Positions 1-6,077 of a stretch of 7,477 nt of DNA are shown piece by piece. The position numbers and the translations under genes were made by a program. How positions within the stretch are numbered: position 1 is the first letter of the stretch; each line of letters opens with the position of its first letter. Below the pieces are notes generated by a model. The model searched no databases. It had not been told where the DNA came from and saw only the letters and a list, made by a program, of their open reading frames with translations. This DNA comes from Bacteroidales bacterium. Its GTDB lineage: Bacteria; Bacteroidota; Bacteroidia; Bacteroidales; GCA-2748055. The DNA lies in contig JAGLTY010000096.1 in NCBI GenBank assembly GCA_023135025.1, forward strand, positions 1 through 7,477, given 5' to 3'.

Positions 1-457
1 CCTTGCCATCTTCCCAAAGGTGTTGGGGGCGCAGGTGCCTGCCATCTTCTGTCCGGTATGAACGGTCGAATCCAACATCTGTATGGCTCAATACGCTTTG
101 TTCAGGAACTTTCCTGACAATGTGCCATTTGCCCGAGTGATAACAGTTGTATCCATGCTCCTTCAGGATAGAGGGGAGCCAGCTGGTGTTGACCGGTTGA
201 ACCACTGAAGCTTTATAATCCACTCCGTGGATCGGATCAGAGAGGAGCTGATGAGGATAGTACCCTGAAAGCAGACATGTCCGTGTAGGCCAACACCTTC
301 CTGTGTTGTAAAAGTTGGTGAACCTGAGGCCGTTGCTGGCCAGTGCATCAATATTAGGGGTTTCGAGAATCTCTGATCCATAACAACCAGGATCGGAATG
401 GCCCATATCATCGGCCATGATAAATACAATATTGGGTTGTTCCGGGGATCGGAGCAT
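1..457 (-). other. Sulfatase portion of the fusion, with possible internal start
   Basis: The sulfatase homology begins at about residue 465 (PNIVFIMADDMG) of the frame that starts at 1828. Met458 (ATG at 457) and Met452 (ATG at 475) lie in the last helix of the epimerase. They are the only plausible internal starts upstream of the sulfatase core. A product from Met458 would begin MLRSPEQPNIVF, with no signal peptide, which is unusual for a sulfatase in such a locus. I therefore read this as a domain of the fused lipoprotein. Only about 145 sulfatase residues are inside the window. The C-terminal metal ligands (DHG type) cannot be checked. Confidence 0.75.
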
Positions 458-1828
458 CCTGATGCAGTTGAGCATGCCTCTGGCATTATGATAGGTGGTT
501 TTCCAGATATGACTTTTCCCCTGGTCTACAGTACCGGGATAGGTATCAGTTGCATTGTTATACCATCCTCCATAAGTCTTGTCAATGAGGTAGGTATCAA
601 TGTGTTCCCAGGATTTCAAAAACAAGCCATAGTAATCCTGAGGATCCTCGGGATAGAGTGTGTGCATAAGCAGCAGTGCGTTCATCCCTTCCACCAGTCC
701 CCACCACGACTTGTGATTATTTACAATGCGGATCCCCTCTTCGCCGGCTACCCCGGCATCAAAGAATCCTCCTGCAATGGAGTCCCAGCCAGAAGCCAGT
801 GAATGGTCCACCAGCTGCTTCGCAACGTAATGGGTCTTTTCATCTTCACCCCAACCAAGCACATGGGCTGTTTCCAGAAGCAGAAAGGCTGTCTCCACAT
901 CATGCCCGTAGGTAAAATGGTTCAGAAACCAGCTCATATCTTCTACTCTCTCCTCTCCAGTTTTTGGAGAAACGTGTGTCCAGTCAGCATAGAAATACAA
1001 TTTAAGGTAACCCTCCGGGTGTACAAACGTGTCCCTGATCAGTAAGAACATCTCTTCCAGCCGTTTCCGTACCAGGTCGTCCGGCCATACCAGGTACAGT
1101 TCGGTGAAAGCTTCCATAATGTGGATGGAGCTGTTATAGTCTTTTAATCCAGCCCCAAAACCACCGGGACCATCGCCTGCATCTTCAGGTAACACTGGAG
1201 TTCCGTCCCGCCGTAGCATTTCAAAGTATCCCCCATATTCCTTATCATGCGCATGTTCCTCCATCCAGAGAAAGGCCTTTTTTGCCAGCTCAAGTGCCTC
1301 GGGGTTTTTGCTCATCCTGTAATATTGTGAAAGACCATAGACGGCAAAAGCCTGTCCGTATATCCGCTTGTCATTAATGCTCCTCTCCACCGGTTCCCCC
1401 TCTTTCGTGCAATAGGCGTGAAATCCGCCGAACTCCTCATCCCACATGACATCTTCCAGGAAGAGGAACCCATGTGCTGCATACTTCAGGAACTCCTCTT
1501 TCTCAGGGTATGCTTCGTATATGCGTGACGTAGCCCAGACGTGGCGGGCCTGCTGAACCAGGGCCTTCTCCCCGGAGCCTTCACCCGGAGACCAGTCACG
1601 GGTAAATTCGGAATGATATCCTCCATGTATGGTGTCAATAACCAGCGGATACCAGGGGTTCAGGATATATTCAAAAAGACTCTCCTCCAGTTGAGTAGCC
1701 AGGGTGAGCAGGCCGAACTTTTCAGGAGTGGTGATAGATTCTCTGTTTTTACCGGGTTGACATGCCAGCAGGCTTCCGGCGACTACCAGGAGAACTGCAA
1801 ACAATGTGATAAAAAAGCTGCGCTTCAT
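1..1828 (-). CDS. Lipoprotein: AGE-family (cellobiose 2-epimerase-like) epimerase fused in frame to a Cys-type sulfatase; C-terminus beyond the window
   Basis: The frame is open from the ATG at 1828 to the left edge: 609 complete codons and no stop. Residues 1-23 form a lipoprotein signal (KR, hydrophobic core, SLLAC; acylated Cys23). Residues about 28-457 are an AGE-family (alpha/alpha)6 barrel with the expected landmarks: Arg95 in QQARHVW, KRIYGQAFAVYGLSQY, His236 in SSIHIMEA, His309 in YGHDVETAFLLLE, the KSWWGLVEGMNAL stretch, and His447 in TTYHNAR. The GHDVE form resembles cellobiose 2-epimerases more than RnBP-type enzymes. About seven residues later a type I sulfatase begins: NIVFIMADDMG (Asp473/Asp474, Ca2+ ligands), the formylglycine signature CWPTR (Cys512-Arg516), and SGKWH (Lys567, His569). 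The Cys form needs an anSME-type maturase. The AGE family isomerises or epimerises sugars at C2 or the reducing end; substrate and coupling to desulfation are inferred. It starts 16 bases after the DUF5107 gene, so probably co-transcribed. No Shine-Dalgarno is visible. Domain calls are firm; the fusion depends on the assembly being correct. Confidence 0.9.
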   Translation of the reverse strand, partial: MKRSFFITLFAVLLVVAGSLLACQPGKNRESITTPEKFGLLTLATQLEESLFEYILNPWYPLVIDTIHGGYHSEFTRDWSPGEGSGEKALVQQARHVWATSRIYEAYPEKEEFLKYAAHGFLFLEDVMWDEEFGGFHAYCTKEGEPVERSINDKRIYGQAFAVYGLSQYYRMSKNPEALELAKKAFLWMEEHAHDKEYGGYFEMLRRDGTPVLPEDAGDGPGGFGAGLKDYNSSIHIMEAFTELYLVWPDDLVRKRLEEMFLLIRDTFVHPEGYLKLYFYADWTHVSPKTGEERVEDMSWFLNHFTYGHDVETAFLLLETAHVLGWGEDEKTHYVAKQLVDHSLASGWDSIAGGFFDAGVAGEEGIRIVNNHKSWWGLVEGMNALLLMHTLYPEDPQDYYGLFLKSWEHIDTYLIDKTYGGWYNNATDTYPGTVDQGKSHIWKTTYHNARGMLNCIRMLRSPEQPNIVFIMADDMGHSDPGCYGSEILETPNIDALASNGLRFTNFYNTGRCWPTRTCLLSGYYPHQLLSDPIHGVDYKASVVQPVNTSWLPSILKEHGYNCYHSGKWHIVRKVPEQSVLSHTDVGFDRSYRTEDGRHLRPQHLWEDGK

Positions 1829-1844
1829 TTGTGATAGGACTTGG

Positions 1845-4800
1845 TTATGGATTGCTGTATACATTGGCCCAGAGGAAACTGTTCCTCAGCTCCAGGGCCT
1901 GAATAAAAGCCTCCTGTGCCTTCACAGGATCTCCGGATGCCTGGTACCCCAGAGCCATAAGATAATAGGCGGTTGCTTTACGTTCGTCCACTCCTGCCTT
2001 TTCTCCGAATTTCGCAAAGAAGTCTGCATCACCAGCCTTTTCCAACGCCTCCTCACCGGCTTTAATCAGCTCTTCAGAGGATACTATGGCATCCTTCTGA
2101 CGTCCCAGCTCATTTTGTGACAGAGCCCTGTAGTAGAGGTATTCGGAATTCCCTACGGGAGTATTCACTGCTTTTTTAAAGAAACTTTTTGCCTCGCTTT
2201 TCTGGTCCATTCCCTGGTATGCAAGACCGGTGAGATAGTATATCTGAGCCTCTTTCTGGTAGCCGGAAATGCGTCCGATCCTCTGGTTCGGGGGATAGGT
2301 ATCGGCCAGTAGAAAGTGCTCAAGGGCCTTTTCATGCTCCCCTGATTGGAGAAATTCCCTGCCTTTCAACAGGTGAGCGTCCACAAACAGGTCATGCAGG
2401 TGCACTACCCCTTCCCGGCGCAGAAAGGTATGCTCTGTTAACGAGGTAAGCGCCTTGTCACTGTCACCATTCAGTAATAGAACCTCAATCTCCCTGAGGT
2501 AGGAGTCCTCCCGCTGTTTCACAACCTCATGATTGGCTGAGAACAGATCGTATCTTTTCTCCAAAGATTCATTATTCATCTCGTACAGCATATCCAGTTC
2601 AAAATAGTACCTGGGGTCATCCCCTTTCAGGCTTACTGCTGTTTCATAGTGCCCGATGGCACCCTCAATATCCTCCAGGTACCTGTAGTATCCCCAGCCC
2701 AGGTTACGGTGGACAATGGCCATCTCGTGATTAAGTCTGACCGCCTGCTTCCAGCACACAATGGCTTTGTCAGGCTGATGATCATACAGAATGTTCCCCA
2801 TATAGTACCATGCACTGGCATCATTCCGATTATGTTTGATAGCTGCCTTCAGAATATCGATGGTCTCAAAACGGAAGGGGAAGGCGTAATCGGTGGATGC
2901 CTTTGAAGCTGATGCATAATACTGACCGACAAGCTCATTGTCTCCCAGTTGTTCGGCTATCCAGGCACCATAGTAGTATAGAATCGGGTAGGAGTTGAGG
3001 ATCGTGTTTTCGGAATTCAATGCCATGTCGACTACTCCACCAGCTTCCTCATACAACCCTGCATTGAAATATGCGGTTGCCAGTTCCAGATAGTTCTCTT
3101 TGTTGTCGTTCAACAGGGTAGTGAATTCTGAAGTGGATATGGCTCTGTTTTGCAAAAGCTCATAGGTTGCCATATGATCCAGCGGGTCCAGCACCTTGGC
3201 CCTACGGGCACTGATGCCGGCGTTGGCTCTATCTCCAAGATGACGAAGAACTGCTGATTTCATTGCATAGGCTTTCGGGTTGATCGCATTCATGGAGAGC
3301 GAATGGTTCAGATGGTTCAGGGCCTCGTCAAATTGGCCCTTTAGCATGGAGATCCCTGCCAGTTCAAAATAGGCAGCGGCAAACCAGGCCTGGTCCCATG
3401 TAGCCCGGTAGAGGGTATCAATGGCAGCATCGTACTTCTTCTGCTTTTTCAGAACAACCCCCAGCCTGTAAAGGGCTTCGCAATCGCGCGGACGGGTATA
3501 ATCCCTGGTGATCCGGCGGATGGTATTTCGGTAGTAGTTGGCTGCTTCACTGTATTTACCTGCTTTTTCCGCCAGGCTTCCAAGGTGCAGATTCGCCAAT
3601 GAATTAAACGGATCCCTGCGTATGGCCTCCAGGAAATAATCTTCGGGATTCACTCCCGGGTTATGAAACTGCATGATTCGTTGACCGGTCAGGACCAGCT
3701 CTTCGATATTCTCTATTTCTGCAGGCTTTCCGGGAGGTTTTACAGTTTCGGGAAGTTCAGCTTCGTACACCGGTTTCTCTTCCTGGTATGAGATAAGTTC
3801 GTTGTTATTCCGGTCCAGCAACCTGACCTTAAACCAGGTAAGATCCGGTTTCCCTTCCACTTTGATTAGGGAGGTATAGGGTGTGCCCGGCCCCATATCG
3901 GTCTGTTCTTCAAAGATGATATCCTCATTCTCCAGAAGGATCACCCTGCAATCATTCAACTCCTGTGTAGCATTTAAACCGATATGAATGTGGTTACCGG
4001 CGGTAAACTCCAGGTTCACTGCTGCATCCAGGTTTGCTTTTTTAAATCCTCCAATGTCCCTTACCGGGTACCAGTAGTGTTTCAGGCTTTTTACTTCACC
4101 GGGTTTGATCCAGCTATAGTCGGGCTGGTTATCCGAAAAACCTCCCACCATAAGCTCGACATAGGGTCCGTCGGCATCTGTCAGGATTTCACAATCCCAC
4201 ATATGTCCGAACTCACCAGGTCCCCACTGCCAGAGTTTTGCTCCTTTCATAATGTGGTGGTTTCCCACATGTACTGTACCGGCATCCCTGGCATGGTCAT
4301 ACCCGCCCATGAAATCGTCCTGCAGGTCATGGGCAAAGATGGAGATGGGATTGGGATGGTTTTTCCACCAGCTTACATCGATCTGCCCGGTATACTCTTT
4401 TCCGTTGTAAATTTCATCGGCGATGGGCCAGTGAATGAAGCTGTTTTTTGCATGGTATACTCCCTGGTGTACACCTGGAGGGAAGATTGCCTGGTAGTCG
4501 TCATTCACATGGGTAGCCACATTGGCCCAGTAGAGGATGGAGTGGGTATGTTCGGTGTGGTTGAACATCCTGACATCCGTCTCAATGTAATTTCTGCCCG
4601 GATGCAGGGTCAACCCGATGCTCCATTTCATGCGGTGCCTGGGTTCATTCTCTCCAAACCAGATGGTCTTACTGCCATCGCCATTTTCAACAAGTCTGTA
4701 ATCTACCGGCAGGTGGGTGGAGGCGCGGTGGTGATGAAATACGCACCATTCGATTCCCCCCGAGATCCAGGCCCCAAGCATTCCTATATTGGCAGGTTTG

Positions 4801-5165
4801 ATCACATGCTGACGGTAGAAGATCTCATAATTGTTGGTTTTATCCGTGGCGTATAAGAGGCGGCCCCCGATATCAGGCAGGAGACAAAGTTTTATGTATT
4901 TGTTTTCCAGGTAGACTGCCTTATGCTCTCTGTCCGATTTTTCAGTGGAGAGGTTGTCCATCAAGGGATAGGGGTAGACTACCCTCTTGGCACCCTGGTA
5001 AGCATCGGATACATAGAACATAGGATTCTTGTCGGCAGCTTTTGGTTCATAGGTGGGAAGGGTAAGCATCTCCTCCCAGATCTTTACCTGTCCGTTTAAG
5101 CAATAACCAGGAATTAACAATAGGGTAATTGCCAGGATTCGAAGGAGGGTTTTCTCAGGTCTCAT
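1845..5165 (-). CDS. Exported DUF5107 domain protein with C-terminal TPR array
   Basis: A 1106-residue protein starts at the ATG at 5165, chosen because it opens a clear signal peptide: basic RPEK, a hydrophobic run to residue 19, and a likely signal peptidase I site near LNG-Q26. Upstream codons of the same frame would run through the intergenic region and the start of the divergent GH16 gene. Residues about 28-370 match DUF5107 from memory of the family: WEEMLTLPTYEP, DKNPMF, VYPYP, LENKYIKLCLLPDIGGR, WISGGIEW, HHHRAST, LHPGRNYIE, and GPYVELMVGGFSDNQPDYSW. The layout resembles a galactose-mutarotase-like beta-sandwich that binds or processes sugar. Residues about 375-490 look like a beta-rich linker domain. 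From about 500 to the end there are roughly eleven TPR-like helix pairs (for example AGKYSEAANYYRNTI, QFDEALNHLNHSL, DPVKAQEAFIQALEL), probably a periplasmic protein-interaction scaffold. I know of no established activity for this family. It is the first gene of a two-gene minus-strand unit with the AGE-sulfatase fusion. Confidence 0.9.
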   Translation of the reverse strand: MRPEKTLLRILAITLLLIPGYCLNGQVKIWEEMLTLPTYEPKAADKNPMFYVSDAYQGAKRVVYPYPLMDNLSTEKSDREHKAVYLENKYIKLCLLPDIGGRLLYATDKTNNYEIFYRQHVIKPANIGMLGAWISGGIEWCVFHHHRASTHLPVDYRLVENGDGSKTIWFGENEPRHRMKWSIGLTLHPGRNYIETDVRMFNHTEHTHSILYWANVATHVNDDYQAIFPPGVHQGVYHAKNSFIHWPIADEIYNGKEYTGQIDVSWWKNHPNPISIFAHDLQDDFMGGYDHARDAGTVHVGNHHIMKGAKLWQWGPGEFGHMWDCEILTDADGPYVELMVGGFSDNQPDYSWIKPGEVKSLKHYWYPVRDIGGFKKANLDAAVNLEFTAGNHIHIGLNATQELNDCRVILLENEDIIFEEQTDMGPGTPYTSLIKVEGKPDLTWFKVRLLDRNNNELISYQEEKPVYEAELPETVKPPGKPAEIENIEELVLTGQRIMQFHNPGVNPEDYFLEAIRRDPFNSLANLHLGSLAEKAGKYSEAANYYRNTIRRITRDYTRPRDCEALYRLGVVLKKQKKYDAAIDTLYRATWDQAWFAAAYFELAGISMLKGQFDEALNHLNHSLSMNAINPKAYAMKSAVLRHLGDRANAGISARRAKVLDPLDHMATYELLQNRAISTSEFTTLLNDNKENYLELATAYFNAGLYEEAGGVVDMALNSENTILNSYPILYYYGAWIAEQLGDNELVGQYYASASKASTDYAFPFRFETIDILKAAIKHNRNDASAWYYMGNILYDHQPDKAIVCWKQAVRLNHEMAIVHRNLGWGYYRYLEDIEGAIGHYETAVSLKGDDPRYYFELDMLYEMNNESLEKRYDLFSANHEVVKQREDSYLREIEVLLLNGDSDKALTSLTEHTFLRREGVVHLHDLFVDAHLLKGREFLQSGEHEKALEHFLLADTYPPNQRIGRISGYQKEAQIYYLTGLAYQGMDQKSEAKSFFKKAVNTPVGNSEYLYYRALSQNELGRQKDAIVSSEELIKAGEEALEKAGDADFFAKFGEKAGVDERKATAYYLMALGYQASGDPVKAQEAFIQALELRNSFLWANVYSNP

Positions 5166-5277
5166 GGTTTTTACTCTGGTGTTATTTGGAATAAAATGGG
5201 ACTCTCTATAAATATAGGAAAGAGTTTTATTAATTTGCAGACAATCAACCATTGAATCAATCACAAAAGCCCAAATC
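5166..5277. promoter_or_regulatory. Divergent intergenic promoter region
   Basis: This 112-base AT-rich gap separates the starts of the DUF5107 gene (minus) and the GH16 gene (plus), so it should hold both promoters. Weak resemblances to the Bacteroidota -7 element TAnnTTTG are TTAATTTG at 5230-5237 (plus strand, 40 bases before the GH16 ATG) and TATATTTA on the minus strand at 5216-5209 (44 bases before the DUF5107 ATG). Each has one mismatch, and I found no convincing -33 TTG at the right spacing. No Shine-Dalgarno precedes either ATG. The position is well supported; the individual boxes are only suggestive. Confidence 0.5.
5242..5263. promoter_or_regulatory. Candidate operator: palindrome with overlapping direct repeat
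   Basis: ATTGAATCAAT at 5251-5261 is a perfect 5-base inverted repeat around one central base. CAATCA also occurs twice as a direct repeat, at 5242-5247 and 5258-5263. The site sits between the candidate GH16 -7 box and the GH16 start, where a repressor or activator could act on either divergent gene. Short AT-rich palindromes arise by chance, so this is a weak call. Confidence 0.2.
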
Positions 5278-6063
5278 ATGAGCCACTTCAGGAAATCCAT
5301 TTTATTGCTGCTAACCATTGCCCTGTTCCAGGGATGTACAGAGAAAAAGGGCTGGGACCTGGTCTGGTCCGAGGAGTTTGAATACACCGGGGAACCAAAT
5401 TCCGAATTCTGGGATTACGAGATTGGTTTTGTAAGGAACAATGAGCTGCAGTATTATACCGATCAACCTCAGAATGTGAGGGTTGAAGATGGTGTATGTG
5501 TGATCACGGCCCGCCTGGAAGGAGAAGATTCCATCACTTCGGCTTCAATCAACACACTGGGGAAACACGATTTCCTCTATGGTCGGATTGAAGTTCGTGC
5601 GAAGATCCCTTCTGCACTGGGAACCTGGCCGGCCATATGGATGCTGGGGACCAACATGGGCGATCTGGGCTGGCCTGCCTGCGGGGAGATTGATATGATG
5701 GAGCATGTTGGGTATGATCCGGACCGGATCCATGCCAACATCCATACCAAGGAATACAACCACTCCATTGGGACCAATAAGGGAAACCAGATCGAAGTGA
5801 AGGATCCGTGGGCAGACTTCCACATCTATTCAGTAGAGTGGTTTGAGGACCATATGGACCTCTTTATGGATGATTCGCTCTACTTTACCTTTGAAAATGA
5901 TATGACCGGGAACAACGATACCTGGCCCTTTGACAAGCCACACTACCTTTTGCTGAACCTGGCTTACGGGGGGGCCTGGGGAGGTCAGCAGGGGGTTGAT
6001 ACAAGCCTGCTACCCGTTCAGTATGAGATTGATTATGTAAGATACTACCAGCCTGTGCAGTGA
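5278..6063 (+). CDS. GH16 family endo-beta-glucanase (laminarinase-like) lipoprotein
   Basis: A complete 261-residue single-domain glycoside hydrolase family 16 enzyme. The N-terminus is a lipoprotein signal: HFRK, hydrophobic stretch, FQGC with acylated Cys20. It should therefore be membrane-anchored. The catalytic motif GEIDMMEHVG gives Glu137 (nucleophile), Asp139 and Glu142 (acid/base) in the ExDxxE form with the beta-bulge. That form is typical of laminarinases, agarases and carrageenases rather than lichenases (ExDxE). Other GH16 landmarks are WSEEF, NELQYYT, YGRIEVRAKIP, GTWPAIWML, HIYSVEW, LLLNLAYGG and a terminal YEIDYVRYYQ. These look most like the beta-1,3-glucanase group, so hydrolysis of laminarin-type beta-1,3-glucan is the best guess; a galactanase role cannot be excluded. 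The length is normal for one catalytic domain with no carbohydrate-binding module. It is transcribed away from the DUF5107 gene and converges on a sulfatase gene, ending 7 bases before that gene's stop. Confidence 0.93.
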   Translation: MSHFRKSILLLLTIALFQGCTEKKGWDLVWSEEFEYTGEPNSEFWDYEIGFVRNNELQYYTDQPQNVRVEDGVCVITARLEGEDSITSASINTLGKHDFLYGRIEVRAKIPSALGTWPAIWMLGTNMGDLGWPACGEIDMMEHVGYDPDRIHANIHTKEYNHSIGTNKGNQIEVKDPWADFHIYSVEWFEDHMDLFMDDSLYFTFENDMTGNNDTWPFDKPHYLLLNLAYGGAWGGQQGVDTSLLPVQYEIDYVRYYQPVQ

Positions 6064-6077
6064 GCGGCTGTTACAGG
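6052..6077. terminator. Possible hairpin across the convergent stop codons
   Basis: CCTGT (6052-6056) pairs with ACAGG (6073-6077), and the inner CAG (6058-6060) pairs with CTG (6068-6070). This leaves a 7-base loop and a small asymmetric bulge. The structure spans the TGA of the GH16 gene and the TAA of the sulfatase gene. It could act as a bidirectional terminator for the convergent pair, but there is no T-tract on either side and the stem is short. Confidence 0.2.

Noticed and set aside
163..486. A 107-codon minus-strand frame over the AGE-sulfatase joint
   Set aside because: It is a shifted frame of the fusion. The true frame carries the epimerase and sulfatase motifs through the same bases.
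398..1834. Several plus-strand open frames of 79-134 codons
   Set aside because: All are antisense shadows of the fusion gene with no recognisable protein features.
1845..3700. Possible DNA repeats in the TPR-encoding half
   Set aside because: The repetition is at the level of degenerate protein helix pairs. I saw no near-identical nucleotide repeat units, CRISPR spacing or mobile-element ends.
3984..4856. A 290-codon plus-strand open frame opposite the DUF5107 domain
   Set aside because: It lies wholly antisense to a well-recognised domain, shows no family motif, and is explained by the base composition of the real gene.
5166..5387. An N-terminal extension of 74 residues for the DUF5107 protein, starting at 5387
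   Set aside because: It crosses the divergent intergenic region and the start of the GH16 gene and has no signal-like beginning. Met at 5165 opens a clean signal peptide.
5545..5825. Two minus-strand frames opposite the GH16 gene
   Set aside because: They overlap the catalytic region of a clear GH16 enzyme and show no motif of their own.
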